From 54-19 sp038210655 (GTDB lineage Bacteria > Chloroflexota > Chloroflexia > Chloroheliales > Chloroheliaceae), in assembly GCA_038210655.1 (NCBI GenBank), contig JBBQWM010000031.1, positions 6,785 to 70,784 of the forward strand: a DNA stretch of 64,000 nucleotides, in the 5' to 3' direction. The translations under genes were made by a program, and so were the position numbers. Of the stretch, positions 51,839 to 60,255 are shown piece after piece. Under the pieces are notes generated by a model. That model saw only the letters and a program-made list of their open reading frames with translations. It was not told where the DNA came from and did no database searches. Numbering within the stretch: position 1 is the stretch's first letter; each line of letters opens with the position of its first letter.

Positions 51839-53380
51839 ATGTATAAATACAAATTGGTAATTATAGATGATAAACCTAATGTGATCGAGGGCATTCGGCG
51901 GTTTGGCAATTGGGCTGAACGGGGGATCGAAGTAGTTGGGGATGCCTCAAATGGGTTGGAAGCTTTGAAACTAATCGAGACGACCCGTCCCGATATAGCC
52001 CTGACCGATATAGCAATGCCCCTGCTGGATGGCTTAGCTTTCACCGAACAAGCCCATAAAATTCTGCCTCACCTGAAAATTATTATCTTGAGTGGCTACG
52101 ATCAATTTGATTACGCCCGGCAAGCCTTGCGACTGGGTGTAATGGATTACTTACTCAAGCCGGTAAAAATTGACCAGATTGTAGCCGCCGTCGAGCGAGC
52201 AAAGGCCGCGCTGCAAGCCGAAAAAAACGCTACCGAAGAATTATTGGCTCTGCGTCGAAATACTCAGAGAAGTGAATGGCAACGCGAAGTTGATGGGTTC
52301 CTTGAGCAACCGGAACAGTGGGTTGCTTTATGCGAAGCCGAAGCTGAAACCGCCTTAAACCGGTTGGGTATGCTCAAGTGGTCGTCGGCGTTACGGTTGC
52401 TGTTATTTACGCCGACCGATTTACTCACTTCTATTGAGCAGTTCTGGCAGAAGACTGACTCCCCGGAGCGACTGAACGTAGCGAAAGACCGTTACGGTTT
52501 GACGCTGACAGACGAAGCCGAGGCTATCCGGCTCACCGAAGTTTGGGGTACTCAGCCCCTGCCCGGTAGCCGTGTGATCCTAAGCCGCCCGGCCAACCAC
52601 CCTGGCGAACTCCCCCAACTTTACGCTGAGCTTTTAGAGGCTCTGGAACTAGCCGAATTCAACCGAGCCGAACTAACCGGCCTGCTTTTAAGATCAGAAC
52701 AATTAGCCCGACCTTCTCTAACTTATCCCGTCGCGGTCGAACGTGAAATTACCCAATGCTTGCGGGTTGGACTGGTCGAGGTGATCCCTGGTCTGGTCAA
52801 AAAATTCTACCAGGAGGCCAGCCTGGGCAAGCTACTTGACCCGACCGAGGCCCGTGCGATTGGTCTGCGCTTGTTAGCCGAATGTGGTCGAGTGTTGGTT
52901 GAACAAAGTCAGGAGAGCCAACTCACTCCCATTTATGGCTTGCACCTGGAAGAAAGTCGTCACCGAGACGAGTTGGAGACCCGGTTGAGCGATCTCATCA
53001 CGGAGCAGGCCAGTCAGATCGCGGCCCAACGTCAGACCAAAAATAAAAGTGCGGTGGAGCGGGCGACCGAGTTTATCCAGGCCAATTTGCACCGCGAAAT
53101 CTCGCTGGACGACGTTGCCGGGCAACTTCATTTTACGCCCAGTTATCTGGCAAATCTGTTTAAGAAGGCGACTGGTGAGACGGTGGTGGAATATATCAGT
53201 CGGTTAAAAATGGAGCGGGCGGCGGAACTGGTTTGCGACCCGGACACCAAAATAGCTACAGTGGCTCAGGCACTCGGCTATAGTGACCGACGCTATTTTA
53301 GTGAGCTTTTCCGGCGCAGATTTGGCTGCACCCCCAGCGAATATCGTGAGAAATTCTGGCTTAGTCGGAGGCAATCGTGA
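51839..53380 (+). CDS. YesN-type response regulator with AraC DNA-binding domain
   Basis: 513 residues from ATG 51839; TTG codons at 51812 and 51821 are alternatives. The receiver domain (VIIDDKP, phospho-acceptor Asp in LTDIAMP, LSGYDQFDYA, DYLLKPV) is followed by an about 270-residue linker and two helix-turn-helices (ISLDDVAGQLHFTPSYLANLFKK, IATVAQALGYSDRRYFSELFRR). Its stop overlaps the kinase start by 4 nt. Such pairs usually control a sugar uptake operon, here probably the binding protein downstream. Confidence 0.9.
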   Translation: MYKYKLVIIDDKPNVIEGIRRFGNWAERGIEVVGDASNGLEALKLIETTRPDIALTDIAMPLLDGLAFTEQAHKILPHLKIIILSGYDQFDYARQALRLGVMDYLLKPVKIDQIVAAVERAKAALQAEKNATEELLALRRNTQRSEWQREVDGFLEQPEQWVALCEAEAETALNRLGMLKWSSALRLLLFTPTDLLTSIEQFWQKTDSPERLNVAKDRYGLTLTDEAEAIRLTEVWGTQPLPGSRVILSRPANHPGELPQLYAELLEALELAEFNRAELTGLLLRSEQLARPSLTYPVAVEREITQCLRVGLVEVIPGLVKKFYQEASLGKLLDPTEARAIGLRLLAECGRVLVEQSQESQLTPIYGLHLEESRHRDELETRLSDLITEQASQIAAQRQTKNKSAVERATEFIQANLHREISLDDVAGQLHFTPSYLANLFKKATGETVVEYISRLKMERAAELVCDPDTKIATVAQALGYSDRRYFSELFRRRFGCTPSEYREKFWLSRRQS

Positions 53381-55254
53381 CAGGGTTAGCGGCTGTAATC
53401 AATAACCGGACGCTGCGTACCCGCATGATCGCGGTGTGTTTATTAATTGCAGTTATCTCCACCGGGTTGATGGCTTTCTTCTCGTATGGTCGGGCCAGCG
53501 AACTGGTTCAGAGCCAGGCTTATCACGAGGCCAGCAATACCGTAAATCAAGCCGCTACCAACGTAAATGACCGACTTCGCAACGTTTTGTCCCAGGTTAT
53601 AAACCTGGAAACCAGCAGCCGGGATACTATTATCGAGGCGATTAGTGACGAGGGGAATTTGAGCAATAGCGATCATGCCCGGATTTCCTCGCTACTTCAA
53701 CCCGGTTTAGCGTCGCTACGGTTGCGTGAGCCGCTGATTCTAAGTGCCTATATTTATCATCCGACCTATCAATATTACGATTTTCTGGTTCAACCGAACC
53801 CGGATTTCATTAACACCCGCACCTTTATGGAAGCCGAGCAGATCAAAACCGAAGACCGCTGGCTTACACCGCGCGGCGATGAGCTTTTTAACAGTGGCAA
53901 ACGAGTTATCCCACTGGTCGTACCGTTTAATTTGTTTAACCAGGTCGTTTCGAGCGATGATCGTAATTTCTTGATTATAAATCTGGATGAGCGGGCAATT
54001 CTGGCCTACTTGCAAAGCCTTAATCTCTCCAATCAAAGTCTGCTGTATATTGCCACCACTCAGGGCCAGCCTTTTAGCTGGGGCGGGTCACAGTATCAAG
54101 ACCTTTTACAGTCGCCCGATTTTCAGACCCGGCTAAATAGTGAGAGTCAATCAACCAAGAACTTTGAATACGACCAAAAAGGCCAAACGCTTTATATCAA
54201 CTACACCAATCTGGATATTAACGATTGGAAAATAGTCAGCGTACAACTAAAATCCGAGCTATTGGCCGGGCTGGGCGATATACAACGCTTTACCTTGCTG
54301 GTTGGTTTTATCTGTCTGGTGCTTTCGCTGGGGTTATCCTCCTGGCTGGCGGCTACGATTACCCGTCCGATAGGGGTCTTACAAAGTCTGATGCGCCGGG
54401 TAGAGGCGGGCGATTATGCCACTCGCTTTAACTCGCCCTACACAAACGAAATTGGTGAACTGGGCCGCAGCTTTAATTCGATGATCGAACAAACTCAACA
54501 ATTACTAGCCCAGGTCAAAACCGAGCAGAGTGCCAAGCGACAGGCCGAATTACGGGCTTTACAAGCTCAGATCAACCCCCATTTTCTCTATAATACCCTC
54601 GATTCGATTTACTGGAAAGCTCTGATGAAGGAAACCGAGGCGGTTTCCGAGATGGCCGTGTCGCTTTCAACCCTGTTTCGGCTTGGCCTCAATTCAGGGA
54701 GCGAGATCACTACGGTAGCCAAAGAACTCGAACATGTTCGCAACTACCTCGAAATTCAGCAGTTGTGCTATGGCGACACCTTCACTTATTCTATAAGTGC
54801 CGAACCGGGTGTAGCCGAGTTAAAAGTGGTCAAGCTAATTTTACAACCCCTGGTCGAAAATCCGCTACTACACGGGTTTGAAGCCCTCAAAGAAAAAGAA
54901 GGCCAGTCTATCCGGGGCCGGATCGAAATTGCCGCTTGTCTGGATGATGCAACCGACCAACTTTGCCTGAGCGTCTGCGACAACGGATGTGGCTTTGACG
55001 TAGCCGAACTTAGGCAACAACTGGTTCTTAGTGAAACCTGGCCCGAAACGAGTCCTGAAGCTGAGCATGGCTACGCCCTCCGCAATGTTCACGCTCGTTT
55101 GCAATTGCATTATGGGGCGGCTTACCGGCTGGAGTTGTCGAGCCTGCCCTACGAACGAACCTGTCTTGAAATTCGAGTGCCAATCCAAGCCGAACCGACT
55201 GCCCAAGATAGTCTCCCTACTGAACAAAAATCCCCCATTAACATTCCCACCTAA
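53377..55254 (+). CDS. YesM-type sensor histidine kinase
   Basis: 625 residues, GTG start overlapping the regulator stop. Membrane helices at about 18-35 and 305-325 enclose a large external sensor domain; HAMP follows, then the His-kinase core with QINPHFLYNTLDSI (phospho-His), the N box LVENPLLHG and the G box DNGCGFD. The external domain could sense a sugar or a binding protein. Confidence 0.9.
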   Translation: MTGLAAVINNRTLRTRMIAVCLLIAVISTGLMAFFSYGRASELVQSQAYHEASNTVNQAATNVNDRLRNVLSQVINLETSSRDTIIEAISDEGNLSNSDHARISSLLQPGLASLRLREPLILSAYIYHPTYQYYDFLVQPNPDFINTRTFMEAEQIKTEDRWLTPRGDELFNSGKRVIPLVVPFNLFNQVVSSDDRNFLIINLDERAILAYLQSLNLSNQSLLYIATTQGQPFSWGGSQYQDLLQSPDFQTRLNSESQSTKNFEYDQKGQTLYINYTNLDINDWKIVSVQLKSELLAGLGDIQRFTLLVGFICLVLSLGLSSWLAATITRPIGVLQSLMRRVEAGDYATRFNSPYTNEIGELGRSFNSMIEQTQQLLAQVKTEQSAKRQAELRALQAQINPHFLYNTLDSIYWKALMKETEAVSEMAVSLSTLFRLGLNSGSEITTVAKELEHVRNYLEIQQLCYGDTFTYSISAEPGVAELKVVKLILQPLVENPLLHGFEALKEKEGQSIRGRIEIAACLDDATDQLCLSVCDNGCGFDVAELRQQLVLSETWPETSPEAEHGYALRNVHARLQLHYGAAYRLELSSLPYERTCLEIRVPIQAEPTAQDSLPTEQKSPINIPT

Positions 55255-55381
55255 TTGAGTTATCCTAAACCTAACAAACTTTCCTAACCCAGGTTTGTGG
55301 TAGGTCAGTCAAATTGGCTTATTACCGCTTTACGCCCGTAAGGGTGGTGCGTGCCTGTTAACTTAAAAGGAGTAAATGGCT

Positions 55382-56890
55382 ATGAGGTTAATTTCTTTAT
55401 CCCTGGATCGGTTGCGGGTCTTTACCTTTGGTTTGATAGCTCTGAGTTTGTTAATGACTGCCTGTGGCGATAATGCCACTACTCAGCCGACCGCTGCTGC
55501 AAGCGTGGCTGTGACTACCAATGCTATCTCCGGCACTACCGCCACGACCGCTAATTCTTCCACAAATCCCACCACTAGCAGCACGACCTCAGCGGCTGGC
55601 AATGTTAGTAGTAATGGAGCAGGCTCCAAAACCAAAGTAGTTTTCTGGTCAAACCAACGGCACGATCAGCCTTTGATGAATGCCCAAATCGACCAGTTCA
55701 ACCGCGAGAACGCCGATAACTTAGAAATTGATTATAAGGTTTTTACCGATGATTATCCGAATTTGCTACAACTAGCTTTTCAGTCCAATCAAGGCCCCGA
55801 CATCTTTATTACTCGCTCACTTGAAAACATGCCAAGCATGATTAAAGCTGGTTACGTTGAGTCGCTGGACAATTATTTGACCCCGGAAATCAAAGACCGC
55901 ATCGGGCAGGTCAATTTTTCCGAAGGCATGACCGTGTTCAACGGTAAATTCTACAGCCTGCCGACTTTTGCCTCCACTTTCCGGCTGATTTATAACAAAG
56001 ACTTATTCAAAAAGGCTGGTCTGAGCAATCCGCCTACCACTTTAACTGAACTGGTTGAAGATGCCAAAAAACTGACCCAGGTAGGCAAAGCTGAGGGCGC
56101 TTATGGATTTGCGATTAACTTAAAGACTCCCTCGAACGCCTGGAATCGCACGCTATCCCCGGTAACTACCAGGAGTGGCTTCCGCGATTATGACTACAAA
56201 ACGGGTCAGTATAATTTTGCAGTGGACAAGCCCGTTTTGCAAGCCTTTCGGCAGATTGTGACCGATGGCAGTATGTTTCCCAGTTATCGGTCGCTGGATA
56301 TTGACCCGCTCCGCAGTCAGTTCGCCGACGGCAAAATCGGGATGTATATGTCGGTTTCGGCGGAAGTAGGGGTGTATGTCAACCAATTTACGCCTAAAAT
56401 CGAGTGGGCCGCCGCACCCGTTCCGACCGTAGATAGTCCGGCAAAAAGCGGTAGTTTGTTGGGTCGCACCGACTGGCTGGCAATGAGTGGTCGAAGCAAG
56501 AATAAAGCGGCAGCCTGGAAGGTGATGCAGTGGTTCTACCGACCTGAGTTTTTGACCAAATATCAGGAGGAGGGCTACGGCAACCTGGTGCTACCGGGTC
56601 TGTCGAAGAGCGCCAAAACACCTACAGCGCCTGGGAGTACTTACTTTTTGCCCGACTTCAAAAACGCGGATGCCGTCTGGCCGCTTCCGCCCACCGTCAG
56701 CAAAATCGAGGGTAAAGATTTTAGCGCGATGTTTGCCGAGTATGTTTTTGGACTTACTCCTGACTTGGACACGATGTTGAGCGATCTAACGGCTCGCTAT
56801 AACAAGGCTCTTGCCAGGGATGTTTCGTCCGGCACAATCCAAAAACTGGTGCTGCCAGACTTCGACCCCGCCCAGCTAAAGGCCAAATAA
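55382..56890 (+). CDS. ABC sugar-type solute-binding lipoprotein
   Basis: 502 residues from ATG 55382 (AAGGAG 9 nt upstream; ATG 55376 also possible). Lipobox LMTAC, a Thr/Ser/Ala linker of about 60 residues, then an extracellular solute-binding family 1 fold: VVFWSNQRHDQP, DIFITRSLENMPSMI, YSLPTFASTFRLIYNKDLF, GKIGMYMS and a C-terminal W-x-MQWFYRPEF. Likely binds an oligosaccharide. The permease genes that usually follow are absent here. Confidence 0.85.
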   Translation: MRLISLSLDRLRVFTFGLIALSLLMTACGDNATTQPTAAASVAVTTNAISGTTATTANSSTNPTTSSTTSAAGNVSSNGAGSKTKVVFWSNQRHDQPLMNAQIDQFNRENADNLEIDYKVFTDDYPNLLQLAFQSNQGPDIFITRSLENMPSMIKAGYVESLDNYLTPEIKDRIGQVNFSEGMTVFNGKFYSLPTFASTFRLIYNKDLFKKAGLSNPPTTLTELVEDAKKLTQVGKAEGAYGFAINLKTPSNAWNRTLSPVTTRSGFRDYDYKTGQYNFAVDKPVLQAFRQIVTDGSMFPSYRSLDIDPLRSQFADGKIGMYMSVSAEVGVYVNQFTPKIEWAAAPVPTVDSPAKSGSLLGRTDWLAMSGRSKNKAAAWKVMQWFYRPEFLTKYQEEGYGNLVLPGLSKSAKTPTAPGSTYFLPDFKNADAVWPLPPTVSKIEGKDFSAMFAEYVFGLTPDLDTMLSDLTARYNKALARDVSSGTIQKLVLPDFDPAQLKAK

Positions 56891-56988
56891 CAATCGAGAA
56901 ATTGGTGCGAAATCAAATCGGCAGAGCTTAGTTCTCAGCTTAATTCCCATTGCGGTTTTTAGAGTATCGGATAGTGAGGAGCATCTTT

Positions 56989-58536
56989 ATGAGGGAGTTT
57001 TCGTATAGTGAACGCGATTTTGCTTTTGGGCAAACTATGTTGAGCCTACGTACTGCTATCAACCTGACTCAGTCCGGTTTAGCCCAGTATTTGGGGGTTT
57101 CGCGCCGGGCAGTGGGAGATTGGGAAACTGGCAACAAATATCCCAAAGCCGATAATCTCAAGCAATTTATTACCCTCGCGCTTAAGCATCAGGCTTTTGA
57201 GGCCGGACGCGAAGTCGAAGAAATCCGGTCGCTTTGGCAAACCGCTCGCCAGAAAGTGCGATTAGATGAAGTCTCGCTCACCAAACTGCTATTGAATGCT
57301 AGAAGCTCAGAGCTAAGTCAAGCGAACGCTGCTCCTACAGTTGTTTCTTCGGAGATAGCTATGGGAGAAGTGAAGGTGGATTGGGGCGATGCCCCCAGCG
57401 TCCCGACTTTCTACGGACGCGAGTTGGAACTGACTGAGTTGAGAAAGTGGGTAGTGGAAGAAAAATGTCGGGTGGTGAGCTTGCTAGGGCTAGGTGGCAT
57501 GGGCAAATCTGCCCTGGCAGTTAACTTTATGCACAATGTGGCAAAGCATTTCGAGGTGGTGATCTGGCGTTCCTTGCGCGATGCTCCCGACTGTGAAGCG
57601 CTGGTAAAGGGATGTCTCCAGACATTAGCTCCAGAAACCCTTAATGAGGGGTCTTTTAGCTTTGAACAACATCTCAGCCTACTGCTTAAACATTTGCAAA
57701 GCCGTCGAGTTCTATTGGTGCTGGATAATTTGGAAACTCTGTTGGAAGAAGGCCAGAACAGCGGCTATTTGCGGAGGGGTTACGAGGGTTACGGGCGATT
57801 GTTGCGGGGAGTGGCTGAAACGACCCACCAAAGTTGCTTGCTGCTGACCAGTCGGGAGAAACCGATTGCGCTGGCAGCGCTGGAAGGTAATCTGTCACCG
57901 GTGCGGGTCTTGCGCCTGTTGCGTCTGGATGTCGGGGCGTGTGAACAGTTGCTGCTAGACAAGGGTGTAGCAGGCACTTCCTTAGAGCGAGCGCAATTAA
58001 GCGAAATCTTCGCGGGTAATCCTTTGGTCTTGAAAATGGTTGCCCAGACCATTGTAGACCTCTTCGAGGGGGAGATCGCCCCTTTTTTGGAGCAGGGGGA
58101 GATCATCTTTGGGGGAGTAAGAGAGCTACTTGACCAGCAATTTGATCGGCTTTCTCCATTGGAACAAACCGTGCTAAAGTGGCTGGCAATTATGCGCGAA
58201 CCGGCCACTTTAGATGAATTACTGGCGGTGCTGGTTAAGTCAACCCCGCGCGTGCGGTTGTTGGAAGCAGTGGAAGCTTTGTATCGTCGTTCCTTAATTG
58301 AGCGTGGGGAAAAGCCGGGGAGTTTTACCCTGCAAGCAGTAGTGCTAGAATACCTGACCGCTCGACTGACGGCGGAGGTAGCAGACGAGTTTGTGCAAGA
58401 CAATTTTACCCGCCCGCTAGAGACTAGCTTCGCACAGGGACAGGCTAAAGAATATACACTGCCGATCCAAGATCGGTATTATCAAAAGACAACACAAAAA
58501 TCCTGGAGAAATCGTTTGCTAGTTCCCGTAAATTAG
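56989..58536 (+). CDS. XRE-HTH / NB-ARC protein, C-terminally short
   Basis: 515 residues from ATG 56989, with GAGGAGC 6 nt upstream. XRE helix-turn-helix (LTQSGLAQYLGVSRRAVGDWE), then NB-ARC: YGRELELTELRKW, P-loop GLGGMGKSA, VLLVLDNLE, LLLTSREKP and the winged-helix part. Relatives carry a long WD40 or TPR sensor after this; here the frame ends with RNRLLVPVN. Either it is a natural sensor-less form or a truncation. Its target is unknown. Confidence 0.8.
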   Translation: MREFSYSERDFAFGQTMLSLRTAINLTQSGLAQYLGVSRRAVGDWETGNKYPKADNLKQFITLALKHQAFEAGREVEEIRSLWQTARQKVRLDEVSLTKLLLNARSSELSQANAAPTVVSSEIAMGEVKVDWGDAPSVPTFYGRELELTELRKWVVEEKCRVVSLLGLGGMGKSALAVNFMHNVAKHFEVVIWRSLRDAPDCEALVKGCLQTLAPETLNEGSFSFEQHLSLLLKHLQSRRVLLVLDNLETLLEEGQNSGYLRRGYEGYGRLLRGVAETTHQSCLLLTSREKPIALAALEGNLSPVRVLRLLRLDVGACEQLLLDKGVAGTSLERAQLSEIFAGNPLVLKMVAQTIVDLFEGEIAPFLEQGEIIFGGVRELLDQQFDRLSPLEQTVLKWLAIMREPATLDELLAVLVKSTPRVRLLEAVEALYRRSLIERGEKPGSFTLQAVVLEYLTARLTAEVADEFVQDNFTRPLETSFAQGQAKEYTLPIQDRYYQKTTQKSWRNRLLVPVN

Positions 58537-58765
58537 CTGCTGTATCTGTTATTCCCCTGTTTTGTAGGGAATAAATCTACTCCGCTTTGATTATGGACAG
58601 GTAAATTCGGTAAGCGGGGCGATGGGCTGGCGGCTACGCTCAGCTTCCTAAAGGGTCAAACCTAGCTGCTCAATTTGCTCTCGACTTAGTTTTTTGTTTT
58701 TGCTATCGAGTCGTTCAACTATACTCCTGCGCTCTGCTCTCCTTCTCTACAAAAAACTTTGCGGT

Positions 58766-59380
58766 TTAGCCTTTAAGCAACTTGAAAGCAAAATCGCGTC
58801 CGATAACGTTACGCGCTAGATGCACCCAAAATTTGGCGAGATTTTCGGTGTGGGCCGCAGCCGAAAGCGGCCCAGCATCCACTACCTCAAACCCAAGCTG
58901 GTTTATCAGATCACTAACAGCGGTTTTAGCTTCTGCATCATCTCCGCAGATAAACAGGGCGGCTTTTTCTCCATCAATATTCGGGTTGCTGTAATGCTCT
59001 GCCCCAATCGTATTGAAAGCTTTGATTACCCGTGCGCCTTGCGCCAGTCGTGCTAAATCCTGCCCGGCAGACCCGGCGCTATCGGGCGGGGTCGGCCCAA
59101 AACGATTGGTCATATCTATCACAATTTTGCCCTGCCAACCGCCTACCTGAGCTACTACCTGCTCTACCCCGCCCCAGGGTATCGCCAGGGCTATCATATC
59201 GGCGGTTGCTGCTTCTTTGACGCTGACAAATTGCACTTTTGGGCCGAACGCGGCTTGCGCTTCCTGTACTTTCGGGCTGTGCTGGTCTCGAACTCCAAAA
59301 ATTACTTGATAGTCCTTCGCCGTCAGCGCTTTAGCCAAATTTTCGCCTACGAAGCCCGCTCCAATAATTCCTATCTTCAT
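58766..59380 (-). CDS. F420-dependent NADP reductase-like / NADP-binding protein
   Basis: 204 residues. IGIIGAGFVGENLAKAL binds NADP(H); IALAIPWGG, VIDMTNRFGP and VIKAFNTIGAEHY match the Fno/NpdG-like family that moves hydride between F420 or another cofactor and NADP. Intact. A second, N-terminally truncated paralogue follows it in the map at 59421-59880, upstream on the minus strand. Confidence 0.8.
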   Translation of the reverse strand: MKIGIIGAGFVGENLAKALTAKDYQVIFGVRDQHSPKVQEAQAAFGPKVQFVSVKEAATADMIALAIPWGGVEQVVAQVGGWQGKIVIDMTNRFGPTPPDSAGSAGQDLARLAQGARVIKAFNTIGAEHYSNPNIDGEKAALFICGDDAEAKTAVSDLINQLGFEVVDAGPLSAAAHTENLAKFWVHLARNVIGRDFAFKLLKG

Positions 59381-59420
59381 CTGGTTTACTCCTTTTCATA
59401 TTTACTTTTCGAATAGTTGG

Positions 59421-59880
59421 TTAAGGCTTATCATCCTGCGTGGTGAGAACCTTGAGGGCCAACCGCCGTCCCAATTTCTCCCCAAAGGCCAGAGCAATCC
59501 AGGTCTGGAATAGTGCGTCCATCAGGTAGCCATTCGCTAAACCGCCCAGGTCGTACATTTGGCAGCCGATTTCTTCGCCCAGTTGTTTGAGGGTGGCTTT
59601 GTCAGTTTTCTCGTCACCACAGAAAAACATAGAAGCTTTGGTCTGGCCGAAGTGAGGTTGGTGAAAAGTTTCGGCGGCTACCATGTTGAAAGTTTTCAGT
59701 ACGTGTGCGCCGGGCGCAAGCGTGGCTACTTCTTCCAGGCTGGAATGTCCCGCCTGCAACGGCACGCCGGTACGGTTGGTGCAATCTACCAGCGTTTTCC
59801 CGGTCAAATCTCCGGCATTTTGCAGTGCTTCTGCTACGGCTTGCCAGGGCAGCGCCAGGAAAAGTATAATGATTGAGCCG
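59421..59880 (-). pseudogene. N-terminally truncated paralogue of the NADP-binding protein
   Basis: In one frame the sequence reads IIILFLALPWQAVAEALQNA, KTLVDCTNRTG, HVLKTFNMVAAETF, SMFFCGDEK, homologous to the middle and end of the intact neighbour. The Rossmann GxGxxG segment is missing: the similarity stops at about 59880, exactly where the inverted repeat 59890-59951 begins. A TTG at 59807 could still start a 128-residue fragment, but it could not bind NADP normally. Confidence 0.7.
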
Positions 59881-59893
59881 TTTTTGTAGGGGT

Positions 59894-59951
59894 GACCCTG
59901 GTGGTCGCCCGTGAGGACTCGGCACGGTGTTTACGGGCGACCACCAGGGTC
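59894..59951. repeat. Inverted repeat of core type B that interrupts the paralogue
   Basis: 19-bp arms GACCCTGGTGGTCGCCCGT and complement around a 20-nt loop. It lacks the GTAAC ends of the miniature elements. It is followed by ACCAGCCCAATG and TTTGCAATTTGCTGTA, words also seen near 12806, 46570 and 645-662. The remaining part of this gap (59980-60255) shows nothing clear except a weak TATACT at 60059. Confidence 0.7.
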
Positions 59952-60255
59952 GCCCTCACCAGCCCAATGTCTTTGCAATTTGCTGTAGCCTTATAAACGT
60001 AAAGGTTTTTTTAGCTCTCTGATTATCTTTCTGGGTTAATCTCCCTAAACGATTGTGATATACTGGCTTTAAATTAAGTAGCACACCATAAGCGTTACTG
60101 TTTTTAGTTTAAGCAAAAAAGGCCAACTTGTAATTCCCTGGACTTCCGTTCTCAAAGGTATTTTTAGGGACAAACTTCCCCTGATTTCCCAAAAATTCCA
60201 TTTTCCTGGGTAAAAGTTCCAGATGGAAGTTTGATAGATAAATGAGGCAATAAAA

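Noticed and set aside
57300..57345. REP-like words (GCTCCTACAG) inside the NB-ARC gene
   Set aside because: Only a short match; no second arm, and the frame is uninterrupted.
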